Notes: generated by a model from the sequence alone, not told the origin. A DNA stretch of 64,000 nt from JAAYJK01 sp964501655 (GCA_964501655.1 CAZCTN010000013.1:8200-72199); one strand, 5' to 3'. Positions 17,004-26,503 are shown, numbered from the stretch's first letter. Made by a program: numbers and translations.

Positions 17004-18012
17004 CTAATCCATCCCTGGCGTTACCCGCAGCAACAAAGTCTATATCCTGCAACTCTGCATCTTTGATTTCCGCCAGACATTCCGGCAGTTCTATTCCCTC
17101 CCGGGCGGGAACCCGGGGGCAATTATCCCTGAGTATCTGCTGGCCTTTTTCACTCAAACACCAGTCTACAAATACCTTGGCACCTTCCAGGTTTTCGGCT
17201 CCCTTTAGAATAGCAACCGGAGACGGCCACCACGGGGTACCATCCCGGGGAAATACTGATACGATAGGATAACCCTCGGCCTTCAAGTCTTCTCCGGTAT
17301 CGGGGGCAAGCCCTACCGCCGCTTCACCCAGGGCTGCCTTCTGCGGGGGCTCTCCGCCCCGCTTGGCGTAGTATGGAATCTGGGCATTTAATTGATCCAT
17401 GTAAGCCCAGCCTTCTTCCTCGCCCATAGTCTGAAGAATTCCGCTCAGTATGGTATAAGCAGTACCTGATATGGAGGGATTGGGCATTAGTATTTCACCC
17501 TTAAACTCGGGTTTAAGCAGATCCTGCCAGGTCTGAGGAACATCCACCCCCAGCTCCGCACAGCGATCAGTATTTACAATAAAACTCACTGTTACCAGTG
17601 ATATGCCCGTCCAATATCCATCCGGATCTTTATACTGGTCAGTTACAAATTCGGCTTCCTTTGACACATAGCTTTCCAGCAAACCGTCAGTCTGAGCGGC
17701 AATGAAGCTGTCAACTCCACCGCCAAACCAAATGTCTCCCAGAGGTTTTCCCTGCTCCGCCCGGATACGGGCCAAAACTTCACCAGATGACATGTCCAGG
17801 TATTCAACCTTGATACCGGTATCTGCTTCAAATGCCTGGAAGATCTCATCTTTTCCGCCGTAAGCAGCAAATACCTTTAAGGTGGTACCGGCTAAATCAG
17901 CTGCTATTTTTTCCTCCGGAGCCGGCAGATCAGCATCAGATGACCCGCCACAGCCGGCCAGGCCGAACACCAAGACCAAAATCATTAACATTGCCAGTAA
18001 CTTATGTTTCAT
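16972..18012 (-). CDS. ABC importer substrate-binding lipoprotein (Fe3+-type, family 1)
   Basis: 346 residues with a lipoprotein signal (hydrophobic about 6-18, lipobox LAGC), anchored outside the membrane. The mature part is a periplasmic-binding-protein fold with segments typical of the Fe3+/2-aminoethylphosphonate group (GDIWFGGGVDSF, SGTAYTILSG, YYAKRGGEPP). GGAGG lies 11 bases before the ATG at 18012; an in-frame TTG at 18018 has five-base spacing and may be the true start. It is the first gene of a three-gene importer operon. Confidence 0.9.
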   Translation of the reverse strand: MKHKLLAMLMILVLVFGLAGCGGSSDADLPAPEEKIAADLAGTTLKVFAAYGGKDEIFQAFEADTGIKVEYLDMSSGEVLARIRAEQGKPLGDIWFGGGVDSFIAAQTDGLLESYVSKEAEFVTDQYKDPDGYWTGISLVTVSFIVNTDRCAELGVDVPQTWQDLLKPEFKGEILMPNPSISGTAYTILSGILQTMGEEEGWAYMDQLNAQIPYYAKRGGEPPQKAALGEAAVGLAPDTGEDLKAEGYPIVSVFPRDGTPWWPSPVAILKGAENLEGAKVFVDWCLSEKGQQILRDNCPRVPAREGIELPECLAEIKDAELQDIDFVAAGNARDGLVEQWQTRYGQ

Positions 18013-18127
18013 TGACAATAACGCCTCCTATCTCTTATCCTTCGCATGCAATTCGTGCTGATGTTATCATCCGAAGATCATAATATCTCTATAGCTTATC
18101 CCCTCCCCCGAAAAATAAAGAAAGGAT

Positions 18128-18766
18128 CTACGCACTCTTTATAATCTGCGGGTTGATCCTTTCAAACCCTTTATCAGTCAATCTTACTGGATAAACATTC
18201 CCCTGCTTGACGGCTTTGATCAAGTCCTTCTCATTACGCATACCGTCAGGAAACCAGGTGGAGAATTTACCCAAAGCTTCCACTTTATGCGCGTCACTGG
18301 CTCCCAGCAGGGGCAATCTCATATCTTCAGCCATAGTAACAGCTTTTAGATTGTTGATCATATCAGTGCTGCCATTAAACACCTCTATGCCATGCAGACA
18401 GTGTCGCCGGGCTGCGTTTCCCATCCCCCGGTTGTTGGTACGAAAAGGATGAGCACTTACGGCTATCCCCCCGCTTTCCTGTACTAAATCAAGCAGGTAA
18501 TCAGCCTTTACTCTCCGACCAGGAAGTTTATCCAAACCGAACACCAGCACATCACCTTCATAAGTAAAGACTTCTGCTCCCACAAATATAGGAAAACCTG
18601 CCTGCATTGCATACTCCCTGGCCCTTTCCCTTATAGCCAGGGAATCATGATCAGTAATACATACTGCATCAAGTCCTATTTTCACTGCCTGCTCAACAAT
18701 CTGCTCCAGCGTCATATTGCTGTCATCCGAAGTAGGGTAAGCGTGAACATGGGTGTCAATTATCAT
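18128..18766 (-). CDS. PHP-family metal-dependent phosphoesterase
   Basis: 212 residues. The polymerase-and-histidinol-phosphatase fold is shown by DTHVH (about 4-8), ITDHDS (about 37-42), an internal GAEV, SAHPFR and SDAHK metal-ligand motifs. The order matches YciV/TrpH-like phosphoesterases, which hydrolyse phosphoesters such as nucleoside 3',5'-bisphosphates or short RNA 5' ends with metal ions. The start follows AGGAG by eight bases. It stands between the importer operon and the mobile-element remnant and has no obvious functional partner. Confidence 0.85.
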   Translation of the reverse strand: MIIDTHVHAYPTSDDSNMTLEQIVEQAVKIGLDAVCITDHDSLAIRERAREYAMQAGFPIFVGAEVFTYEGDVLVFGLDKLPGRRVKADYLLDLVQESGGIAVSAHPFRTNNRGMGNAARRHCLHGIEVFNGSTDMINNLKAVTMAEDMRLPLLGASDAHKVEALGKFSTWFPDGMRNEKDLIKAVKQGNVYPVRLTDKGFERINPQIIKSA

Positions 18767-19017
18767 CGCTATTCTCCTAAAGAAGCTTTTGCCCAATTAT
18801 AAAGGACAGTGACTCACTGGGTCAATAACCATTTTGTACTTTATGTATTACTTGTAGTTATATGTTCTTTACAAGGGTACAAACGATAAAAAAACCGGAA
18901 CGGACTACCAACCTGACATAAGCGCCGCCCACTGGACAAGGGGCGGTGCTTTGTTTGTGGGGGCCGTTGCTTCGGGCCAAATTGGCCCGAAGTGGTGAAA
19001 GGAGGTTGATTTGTAAA

Positions 19018-19527
19018 GTGGCAGAACAAAATGCCATACCACTCATGGAAAATGAGCATGTCAAGGAGCTTTTGGCTATCATGGAGGCCAACAATGTGCC
19101 TGACCGTAAGGATTTGCTTGCCGTTCTCAATCAAGTGAGCGCAATGGAAAAACAGTTAAACGCGGCGGTCACGGAGCTTGCCGCCATGCGCCGGGAACTG
19201 AACGAGGCGCGGGAACAGGCCCACCCCGTCAAGATCGCCCTGCAAAGCGCGGTCAGTACAATGGAAAAAAACGTGGCTGTTTTACGGGAACGGCTGGACA
19301 AGGTAAAGCAGAACATCATAGACGGCTGTAAAAACGCCGTTGCCGCTTTTAAGGAAAAGGGAATTGTTGCGCTTGACAATATCCCCCGGTTTTTCAAAGT
19401 GCGGCCCGTGTTGGAAGCTATGCGTGACGATTTGGGCAAAAGCATCCGGTTTAACGAAGCGACAATCTCAAATATTCAACCGCTCCATCCTAAGGCCGGG
19501 CTGGATTGCCCCGCAAGGTTAATCTGA
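19018..19527 (+). pseudogene. DUF6674-like conjugative-element gene, 3' truncated
   Basis: 170-residue frame starting at a GTG after AAAGGAGG. It is mostly coiled-coil (EKQLNAAVTELAAMRRELNEA) and then holds the conserved block AFKEKGIVALDNIPRFFKVRP typical of a protein carried by Tn1549-like elements of Clostridia. Family members continue well beyond this; here the homology stops at about residue 155 and the frame runs into relaxase sequence. Function in the family is unknown. The deletion junction lies near 19490-19510. Confidence 0.65.
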
Positions 19528-19988
19528 TTATTGATATTCAATCGAGAATGAGAGCCGGAAAAGGCCCGGCCTATGAGCGGTGGGCCAAAGTATTCAATCT
19601 GAAACAGCTGGCCGCGACGCTTCAATATTTACAGGAAAATAACCTGCTGGAATATGAACAGCTTGCGGAGAGAACGGCACAGGCCACAGACCGTTTTCAT
19701 GCCTTTTCGGATAAAATCAAAAGCATTGAGGCGGCGGCAAATGCCAACGCTGAATTGATGGCGGCGACAGTTGACTACGCAAAAACCCGCGCCGTGTTTG
19801 ACGGGTACAAGGCGGCGAAGTACAGCCGGAAATATTACGCGGAGCATGAGGCCGACATTGAGTTGCACCGGGCGGCACAGGCTACTTTTCGCCGTGTTCT
19901 TTCCGGGGCAAAACTCCCCAAAATCGACATGCTGAAACAAGAACGGCGACGGCTGACGGCAGAAAAAAAGACCGCCTACAAGGAATAG
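19506..19988 (+). pseudogene. Relaxase (mobilisation protein) C-terminal fragment
   Basis: About 158 codons matching the C-terminal accessory region of Tn1549-family relaxases (NLIIDIQSRMRAGKGPAYER, WAKVFNLKQLAATLQYL, HEADIELHRAAQATF). The N-terminal nuclease domain with its catalytic Tyr and His triad is missing and there is no ribosome site, so the fragment is inactive. It overlaps the end of the DUF6674-like fragment in another frame, which marks an internal deletion of the element. Confidence 0.7.
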
Positions 19989-20082
19989 CGGACTTTGTTC
20001 TTACGCTTATTCCTTTGTAAATGTACGGATTTTTTAATGAGCTACTTTAGAATATGTTTTTCCTGCTTTTTTAGAAAGGAGC

Positions 20083-20133
20083 TTGACAGAAAAATATTTT
20101 AGACTAAAATGTACTCATATAGTTCATTTAGTC
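20083..20133 (+). promoter_or_regulatory. Promoter and operator of the TetR/ABC-2 cassette
   Basis: TTGACA (20083-20088) and TAAAAT (20105-20110) form a -35/-10 pair 16 bases apart. From 20102 to 20133 GACTAAAATG and CATTTAGTC form an imperfect inverted repeat overlapping the -10, a likely binding site for the TetR protein encoded next. Confidence 0.65.
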
Positions 20134-20158
20134 CATTTTGTGGTTGGAGGTGATGACA

Positions 20159-20737
20159 ATGGCTTATGAAAAGGAAGTATTGGAAAAAATCATTTTAGAC
20201 GCTTCGGAAAAGCTCCTCTTTCGGTATGGATATAAAAATCTGAACCTGAACGATGTTGCCAAAGAAATCAATATCAGCAAGACAACCTTGTATAAAACCT
20301 TTGACAGCAAATACGTTGTAGCGAGCAGGGTGATTGAGCGGCTTCTGGAAAATGCGGAGCTGGCAATGTCCGAGTTGATTCAAGCGGAATTGCCTTTACC
20401 GGAAAAGCTAAAGCAGGGTATTGAAATTATCTCAAAGATCTATACAAAAATGGACAGAGAATTTTTGTATGATTTAGAAAATAGTCTGCCGGAGTTGTGG
20501 GAAAAGATTGACGTTGCCAGAAAGGAGAAAGAAAGCCTGATCACAGCTTTGCTTTCTAAAGAACAAAGCAAAGGCGTTGTTCGCGCTGATATCGACCCTG
20601 CACTTCTATCGGCCCTGCTTTTGACGCTTATAAGGGGAATGTACAATCCCGGTTTCTTTTTAACGTACAGTGTGACATCTGATGTGGTTGCTAAAGCAAT
20701 CGTTGATATTTTTTTACAAGGGAGCGTTGAAAATTAA
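20159..20737 (+). CDS. TetR-family regulator of the ABC-2 transporter
   Basis: 192 residues. An N-terminal TetR helix-turn-helix (about 24-45, NLNDVAKEINISKTTLYKTF) is followed by an all-helical ligand domain. GGAGG lies eight bases before this ATG; earlier in-frame starts are too close. It is the first gene of a four-gene unit with one ATPase and two ABC-2 permeases and probably represses it until an exported compound binds. The cassette looks intact although the surrounding mobile element is decayed. Confidence 0.88.
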   Translation: MAYEKEVLEKIILDASEKLLFRYGYKNLNLNDVAKEINISKTTLYKTFDSKYVVASRVIERLLENAELAMSELIQAELPLPEKLKQGIEIISKIYTKMDREFLYDLENSLPELWEKIDVARKEKESLITALLSKEQSKGVVRADIDPALLSALLLTLIRGMYNPGFFLTYSVTSDVVAKAIVDIFLQGSVEN

Positions 20738-20776
20738 TTGTTCTTCATGCACACATAGAAAGGAAAGGTGATACCC

Positions 20777-21718
20777 ATGACAAATATTGAAAGCAATGCC
20801 ATTGTATTGCTCACAAATGTAAATAAGACGCTTGGCAAAGTAAAAAGAATAGATAATTTATCTATTCGCGGCGAACGGGGAAGGATTTATGGTCTTATCG
20901 GGCCTAATGGATCGGGCAAGACAACCATGCTCAATCTTATCACAGGGTTGTATAAACCAGACAGCGGAACGGTTCATATAGACGGTCTTGACCCTGTAAA
21001 GGATTACAAGGAAGTAAGAAAGCGCATCGGCCTGCTTCCCCAGGACACGGCTCTTTATCCCGAACTCTCCGCAAGGGAAAATCTCTCATTTCACGCCTCC
21101 CTATATCTTTCTGATCTTACGGATGTCAACAAGAGGATTGATGAAGTTTTAGAGCTTGTGGATTTAACCGAACGCGCCAATGAGCCGGTGAAGAATTTTT
21201 CAGGAGGAATGAGCAGGCGACTGGGAATTGGCCGAGCTTTGCTCAATGACCCCAAAATTTTGCTTCTGGATGAACCAACGTTAGGCGTGGATGTTCAAAG
21301 CACCCACAAAATATATGAGTACATCCGTAACCTGAAAGACAGCAATAAAACAATCTTTGTGACCACAAACGTCATGGCCGAGGCCGATGCTCTTTGCGAT
21401 GAAGTCATTATTATTGATCATGGAAAGCTGATTTGCGCGGGTTCTCCCGCAAAGCTTAAATCAGACCTTGGCGAAGGAACAATCCAATTAACCCCAAAGA
21501 TGAAGGAAGCCGTACCGGAAGATTTGATAAAAGAAAAAATTGGTGATTTTTCTTATGATGCTAAGACCATCATTGTCCATGCTCCCAGGGGCGAGCGGGA
21601 TTTAGCGGAGGTTTTAGATAAACTGAAAGATGTTATTGAATTTGAAAACATATCCTTGCATAAGCCGACCCTTGACGATGTGTTTTTAGCCCACACAGGA
21701 AAAATTTTGAGAGATTAG
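20777..21718 (+). CDS. ABC-2-type exporter ATPase
   Basis: 313 residues. Walker A GPNGSGKTT, signature FSGGMSRRL, and Walker B LLLDEPTLGVD are all present. The switch position normally His (TTH) reads TTNVMAEAD, with Asn in place of His, which may lower ATP turnover. The C-terminal ~90 residues are the extension common in drug and lipid exporters of this class. The start at 20777 is eight bases past AAAGG; a GTG at 20768 overlaps that site. It works with the two permeases that follow. Confidence 0.9.
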   Translation: MTNIESNAIVLLTNVNKTLGKVKRIDNLSIRGERGRIYGLIGPNGSGKTTMLNLITGLYKPDSGTVHIDGLDPVKDYKEVRKRIGLLPQDTALYPELSARENLSFHASLYLSDLTDVNKRIDEVLELVDLTERANEPVKNFSGGMSRRLGIGRALLNDPKILLLDEPTLGVDVQSTHKIYEYIRNLKDSNKTIFVTTNVMAEADALCDEVIIIDHGKLICAGSPAKLKSDLGEGTIQLTPKMKEAVPEDLIKEKIGDFSYDAKTIIVHAPRGERDLAEVLDKLKDVIEFENISLHKPTLDDVFLAHTGKILRD

Positions 21719-21729
21719 GAGGGAGAACG

Positions 21730-22809
21730 ATGCGCGTATTTCGTATTATCAGCAAAGAGCTGAAATGTATAAAAGAGGATATCTCTTTCAATTTAGTGAC
21801 GATTCTCTCTCCGCTTCTGTTTTTATTCGCTTTCTGGCTGATGCTGTCAGGAGGGATTATGCTTCCGGTTCAGGTATACCCGGACACACAGTCCAGTGAT
21901 TTTCTTAAAACCATGGAAAGCTACCAAGCCCCGGATGGAACGCCGTATATGGAATTACAGCCCGCTGCCGAGGCTGTACCACCCACCAATGCCGAGAGCA
22001 ATTTAATTGTAATAGACCAAGAGCCTTCTTTTAAAAATGGCGAGATTACAGGGAATATTGTCCATTATATCAACGATGTCAATGAAAACATGACCAAAAA
22101 TTTTAGAAACCGGCTTGACGGCGCGTTGGTCAGCTATATTGATTCGCTGCGAAACGGTGGAAATGTTATCATTGCCGAAACGACGGTGTATGAACAAGAT
22201 ATCCCTTGGGATACAGGATTTGGAGTAAGTGTTTTTGTGTTTGGATTAGTGCTCTCAGGGCTTCTGTTCGGTATGTTATCCATGACCAGCGAATGGGAAA
22301 ATAAAACGACGAAATTACTGAAACTTTCGCCCTATCCTGCGGGAATTACGGTAACAGGCAAAATAATTGCCAATATTATCAAATGCTTTGTTTCCGGCTT
22401 GATATTTCTCATGATCTTTTTCCTGATTTTCAAAGCGTTACCTGTCCACGCACTGCCATTTTCACTTTCTTTATTCCTGGTTTACGGCATATTTGTCTGT
22501 GCCGGTATGTGCATAGGTATTTATATCAAATCGACGCTGACAGCTTTTTTAATATCCCTTGCGACCGCATTGACCCTCTGGGTTGGCGGCGGCGGTTTCG
22601 GCCCGCTTTCCTATTTCGGAGATATTGCCAATGCTTTGGGAAGCATAAACCCTGCGACTTACGCCATAGAAGTTGTTCGATGGTGCTATTTCAATGGTAA
22701 TGTTGATCTCGCTGCCGGTTTTACCTTTTTAAGCATTTCATTTATTGCAGCATTTTCCTTGATTCTTGTTATCTATACAAGATGGGTACGAAGTGAGGAG
22801 GTCAGATGA
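21730..22809 (+). CDS. ABC-2 permease, first subunit
   Basis: 359 residues. One N-terminal transmembrane helix (about 22-42) is followed by an extracellular domain (about 43-165) and a five-helix C-terminal membrane region, the layout of ABC-2 exporters. GGAGGGAG precedes the ATG. Its stop overlaps the start of the second permease (ATGA). Substrate unknown; a drug or lipid is usual for TetR-controlled units of this kind. Confidence 0.88.
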   Translation: MRVFRIISKELKCIKEDISFNLVTILSPLLFLFAFWLMLSGGIMLPVQVYPDTQSSDFLKTMESYQAPDGTPYMELQPAAEAVPPTNAESNLIVIDQEPSFKNGEITGNIVHYINDVNENMTKNFRNRLDGALVSYIDSLRNGGNVIIAETTVYEQDIPWDTGFGVSVFVFGLVLSGLLFGMLSMTSEWENKTTKLLKLSPYPAGITVTGKIIANIIKCFVSGLIFLMIFFLIFKALPVHALPFSLSLFLVYGIFVCAGMCIGIYIKSTLTAFLISLATALTLWVGGGGFGPLSYFGDIANALGSINPATYAIEVVRWCYFNGNVDLAAGFTFLSISFIAAFSLILVIYTRWVRSEEVR

Positions 22810-23936
22810 TGAGAGTATTTACAGCGGAATTAAAAAAGTTATTTATACTGTTTAAAGCCGACCCGAAGTCTCTTGTGGCGGGAATCATCGCCCCGACGAT
22901 CATTCTCATTGTCTTTGCCCTTACCTTCGGCAATTTTACAGCACTGAAGCTGGCTTTTGTCAATGAGGACAGAGGAACCTACGGTACAACGCTTGAAACA
23001 TCCATATTCAGCCAGATTTCCCCCTTGGGGCAGAACCCCTATTTTGAAGAAGTTGAAGCAGACTATGATACGGCGTTTGACCTATATGCCCAAGGAAAAG
23101 TAAACGGTGTGGTCGTTGTCGGTGAAAACTTCAGCGCCGACCTGCAAAATGGGAAAAACACAAGTATCGAATATCACTTTAACAATTACAATACCGATAT
23201 GGCAAAAAACCTGCGGCTGTATCTGACCGAAGGGATACTGGATTTCTACCGCGTAACTGATCCAAATTTGCAGATTGAAGTTGAGGAAGTCCTCAATGTT
23301 GAAACACAATTACATTGGTTTGATATTATTGCCGTGGCGGTTTTTCTGCTTGCCTTCCTGCTTGGAGCCATGTTCAATATGCTGTATTTATTTTCTAAGG
23401 AAAAAACCTATGATACGCTGTATGAGTACAGATTATCACCTAACAGCATATGGTCGTCCCTGCTGGCGAGGGTTGTCATGGCGCTTTTTGCCGGAACGAT
23501 AACTGCCGCGATCAATGCGGTATTTATCTGGCTGCTTACGGGGATTAATCTGGCGCTGTTTATACCCGGTATGATAGCGCCATTACTGGTCTTAGGGATA
23601 ATCTATGTATTCTTTGCCGTAATTGTCGTTTTGCTGGTTGGCAGTTTCAGTGGAGCGGCGGTATTCACAATGGCGACAACGATCATACTATGGTTTCTTT
23701 CCGGGGCAACCGCTTCCATAAAATATGCCACAGGCATCTTAAAAGCGATTGCGATGGCGATTCCCAATACCTATGGTTTAAGCCAAATTCGCGGTGAAGT
23801 TTTTGCCATGGACCCCTCTGTCGGGGGTTTATTAGGCTTTACAGAAGGCTGGCTGATTATGGCAGGCTATATGATTTTGACAATGATAGCAGCGGTTTAT
23901 GTGTATCGGAAAAAACTTGCTCGAATGGTAGGGTGA
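22806..23936 (+). CDS. ABC-2 permease, second subunit
   Basis: 376 residues with the same topology as the preceding permease: one N-terminal helix, an extracellular domain (about 45-170) and a C-terminal membrane bundle. Two adjacent ATGs follow GAGGAGG; the second (22809) has the better spacing. The two non-identical permeases probably form a heterodimer with two copies of the shared ATPase. Confidence 0.88.
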   Translation: MMRVFTAELKKLFILFKADPKSLVAGIIAPTIILIVFALTFGNFTALKLAFVNEDRGTYGTTLETSIFSQISPLGQNPYFEEVEADYDTAFDLYAQGKVNGVVVVGENFSADLQNGKNTSIEYHFNNYNTDMAKNLRLYLTEGILDFYRVTDPNLQIEVEEVLNVETQLHWFDIIAVAVFLLAFLLGAMFNMLYLFSKEKTYDTLYEYRLSPNSIWSSLLARVVMALFAGTITAAINAVFIWLLTGINLALFIPGMIAPLLVLGIIYVFFAVIVVLLVGSFSGAAVFTMATTIILWFLSGATASIKYATGILKAIAMAIPNTYGLSQIRGEVFAMDPSVGGLLGFTEGWLIMAGYMILTMIAAVYVYRKKLARMVG

Positions 23937-24241
23937 GGAATCTCAAAGATATTTTACCCATGAATCGTTATTGCCTGTCTCTGTATAGTGGGATGGTGGT
24001 ATGCCGCCGTTTCTCTTTGTCGAAAAAAGGGAGATTACGGAGGGCGCGCTGATATACGTACCCTTTTTACTATAACGGCGACGGCGGCATAGGGGAAGGA
24101 GAATTGTTGTGTATCCCAAGCCGTTGCCGCTTTTCTACCACGGCGGCCAAATGTAGCCGAAGTTTTAATCCTATATAGCTTCAAAAGAATGGATGCGCTG
24201 GTTACTCAAATACAGGCCACAAGTGAGCATGTTTCTATACA
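23937..24241. other. Non-coding right part of the mobile-element remnant
   Basis: No gene was recognised. TATGCCGCCGT (24000-24010) and ACGGCGGCATA (24081-24091) form a perfect 11-bp inverted repeat 70 bases apart, within GC-rich sequence unlike the flanking chromosome. Confidence 0.5.
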
Positions 24242-24283
24242 GTGGAAAATATAAACCTTAAGCGGAATGTAATAAATGAAACT

Positions 24284-24316
24284 GAACGCCGGCAGGTTAA
24301 TAAATGCCCGGCGTTC
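24284..24316 (+). terminator. Hairpin GAACGCCGG / CCGGCGTTC
   Basis: A nine-bp perfect stem with a 15-base loop followed by TTATT. It could end transcription from the efflux cassette, although the T-tract is weak. Confidence 0.45.
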
Positions 24317-24365
24317 TTATTGCAACTATTAAAATGGCGTGTCATGGTACTGCAGGCCTGTGCAG

Positions 24366-24409
24366 GTACGGGGACGTTAGCGCAGGTGGTCCCAAACCGT
24401 CCCCGTTAC
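24366..24409 (-). terminator. GGGGACG-type hairpin downstream of the MaoC-like gene
   Basis: ACGGGGACG (24368-24376) pairs with CGTCCCCGT (24398-24406), 15 bases past the stop of the minus-strand gene. It resembles the hairpin at 14342-14376 in its GGGGACG core. Confidence 0.55.
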
Positions 24410-24423
24410 CCTGGTCCGGGGCT

Positions 24424-24882
24424 CTACTCCATTTTCTTGGCCATCATTGTGGTTTGGTACTCAATAACCTGTTGACCACGCTGATTATAGCATTTGTTCC
24501 GATAAATCAGTAAGTTCATGTTGGGATTCTTGGTAGCGCGGAAATCAACTACTTCGGCTTCGGCAGTAAGGGTATCACCAAAAAGAACCGGGGTAGTAAT
24601 TTTTACGTTATCGATGCCCACATAGGCATAGATTTCATATCCGTCCTGTTCCAACAGATAGGCTACTGTATCGGCATGATGGACCAAGCCATCTGCAACC
24701 ACAAATATTACCGGAGCAGCAAGGGAACGTTCTTTAAACCAGGTATTTTTCGCATACTCCGAATTGCTATGGACAGCCATATTAAACCAGGTGAGCTGAT
24801 GCAGCATAGAAAAGTCTCCCACATCAAGTGTCCGACTGACTCTGCAAGGAATTTTGGTACCCGCCACTACAGTATTGCTCAT
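24424..24882 (-). CDS. MaoC-like hotdog-fold protein (possible enoyl-CoA hydratase)
   Basis: 152 residues with a single MaoC/hotdog domain: GDFSMLHQLTWFNMAVHSN early, a catalytic-helix-like segment LAAPVIFVVADGLVHH, and DNVKITTPVLFGDTL as the strand region. MaoC proteins hydrate 2-enoyl-CoAs or act as hydroxyacyl-dehydratases; the classic Asp/His pair is not clearly conserved, so thioesterase-like or other activity is possible. GGAGGAG precedes the ATG. It lies on the same strand as an acyl-CoA dehydrogenase 480 bases upstream. Confidence 0.78.
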   Translation of the reverse strand: MSNTVVAGTKIPCRVSRTLDVGDFSMLHQLTWFNMAVHSNSEYAKNTWFKERSLAAPVIFVVADGLVHHADTVAYLLEQDGYEIYAYVGIDNVKITTPVLFGDTLTAEAEVVDFRATKNPNMNLLIYRNKCYNQRGQQVIEYQTTMMAKKME

Positions 24883-25363
24883 ATCCAGACTCCTCCTTTA
24901 ATTAATTGTCCTTCTCTCCCGCCGGGAGTACACAGCAAATCAACCAGCTTATCATCATCTTGGTAATGATAAAGCATTTACATCTACGACCGGATAATAC
25001 ATTCCTTCCCGGGCGCCTGCCTTATCCGGATCGTTCTGCTAAGAACACTTCTCAACTTGGAGTAAAAAACTTATCCTAAAAATTGATGGTGTAACGTTAG
25101 CAACAGTGGGCTGATAGTGCTCATAGAGAGGTACAGCCAGGAAGTCCAGAGCTGCAATTCTTAAAAAATGCAGTTAGTTCATGTTAAGTATGAAGACTAA
25201 AAAATAAGATATGTCTATGGGCTTAATAACCTGGGCCATCCTTGTTTGCCTGGTTCGAAAAGACAAACTGTCTGTTACCAAGACATATAATTAAGCCGAA
25301 CTGCAAACCTATTAGCGGCATCCGGTTTTTAGTCTGCTGGTTGACCAGTCGAACAGGCCATAG
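24883..25363. other. Intergenic stretch, nothing recognised
   Basis: 481 bases between two minus-strand genes. It must hold the promoter of the MaoC-like gene, but no clear -35/-10, sigma-54 site or terminator was identified. Confidence 0.4.
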
Positions 25364-26503
25364 TTAACGAAGTACCGAACCCGCGATAATCATGCGCTGG
25401 GCTTCGGACGTGCCTTCACCGATTTCGGTTATCTTGGCATCGCGGTAGAGGCGTTCTACCTTTGCTCCCTTCATATAACCATAGCCGCCTTGAATCTGCA
25501 CTGCTTTGGTCGTATGCCGGGCCGCGCATTCTGAACAGAAAAGCTTGGCCTTGGAAGCCGCCAGACTAAAGGGCTTACCCTGGTCTTTTATCCAGGCTGC
25601 GTTCATGTAAAAGAAACGGGCTGCATCAATGTCAACCGCCATATCGGCGATAAACCACTGAATAGCTTGTTGACTGGCAATAGGCTTTTTAAATTGGACC
25701 CGCTCCTTGGAATACTTGACTGATTCATCCAGGCAGGCCTGGGCTATACCGGTAGACATGGCAGCCATACCTATTCGGCCTGCATCCAGGGCGCTCATGG
25801 CAATTCTGAAGCCGTCCCCTTCCTTGCCCAGCATACAGTCAGCCGGCACGGCACAATCTTTGAACACTACTTCCGAGGTCTGGGAGCCCCGGATTCCCAT
25901 CTTTTCAAAATGCTGGCCCAGTATAAGTCCCAGGCTTCCTTTGGGGACCAGGAAACAACTCATCCCTTTGACTCCGGCCGAGCGGTCGGTGTAGGCGAAA
26001 ACCACAAAAACATCGGCGATAATGGCATTGGTAATGAAAGTCTTGCTCCCATTCAATACATATTCATCGCCCTTTTTTACCGCGGAACTGCCGGCCGCGC
26101 TGACATCGGTCCCTGCTCCCGGTTCAGTCAGGGCAAAGGCTCCTGTCAGCTTTCCGGCTGCCAAACCGGGCATCCACTTTTGCTTCTGTTCTTCATTGCC
26201 GAAAGTTACTATGGGATGTCCGATCAGACCGAAGCTGTAGCCATGGAGAAAACCTGTAGCAGCGCAGGATCGGGCTAATTCTTCGGTTACTATCATGGTA
26301 GTAAGAAATTCCGTCCCCCCCCCGCCGTATTCGGTCGGATAAGAAATGCCCATCATACCCAGTTCTGCCAGCTTTTCAAATACCTCGACCGGCTGGCGGC
26401 TGTTTCTATCAATCTCCTCGGCCACTGGTTCGATGTACTTCAAAGCAAACTCGCGTACATTTGACCTGATCAGTTCCTGTTCTTCCGACAGCTTGAAATT
26501 CAT
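25364..26503 (-). CDS. Acyl-CoA dehydrogenase (short/branched-chain type)
   Basis: 379 residues. FAD/substrate motif FALTEPGAGTDVS, and near the C-terminus the motif GYGYMKGAKVERLYRDAKITEIGEGTSE, whose EGTSE Glu is the expected catalytic base. This close match to the short-chain group suggests butyryl-, isovaleryl- or 2-methylbutyryl-CoA-like substrates. GAGGTG lies before the ATG at 26503; 17 further open codons lack a site. It passes electrons to electron-transfer flavoprotein. It could pair with the MaoC-like protein downstream. Confidence 0.93.
   Translation of the reverse strand: MNFKLSEEQELIRSNVREFALKYIEPVAEEIDRNSRQPVEVFEKLAELGMMGISYPTEYGGGGTEFLTTMIVTEELARSCAATGFLHGYSFGLIGHPIVTFGNEEQKQKWMPGLAAGKLTGAFALTEPGAGTDVSAAGSSAVKKGDEYVLNGSKTFITNAIIADVFVVFAYTDRSAGVKGMSCFLVPKGSLGLILGQHFEKMGIRGSQTSEVVFKDCAVPADCMLGKEGDGFRIAMSALDAGRIGMAAMSTGIAQACLDESVKYSKERVQFKKPIASQQAIQWFIADMAVDIDAARFFYMNAAWIKDQGKPFSLAASKAKLFCSECAARHTTKAVQIQGGYGYMKGAKVERLYRDAKITEIGEGTSEAQRMIIAGSVLR

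Larger units (their letters stand above)
18840..24240. mobile_element. Remnant of a Tn1549/Tn916-type conjugative element with an efflux cassette
   Basis: The left part carries fragments of a DUF6674-like gene and of a relaxase, fused out of frame. The middle carries an intact TetR plus ABC-2 transporter cassette. The right part is non-coding with a long-spaced inverted repeat. The first kilobase is distinctly richer in GC (runs of gcggcggc) than its neighbours. No integrase, flanking direct repeat or intact conjugation gene is present, so the borders are approximate. Confidence 0.6.

Noticed and set aside
18840..24240. Attachment sites flanking the conjugative remnant
   Set aside because: No direct repeat of useful length was found on the two sides; borders were left approximate.
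24242..24475. 77-codon plus-strand frame over the hairpins at 24.3-24.4 kb
   Set aside because: It runs through two inverted repeats and into the opposite-strand gene, with no ribosome site.
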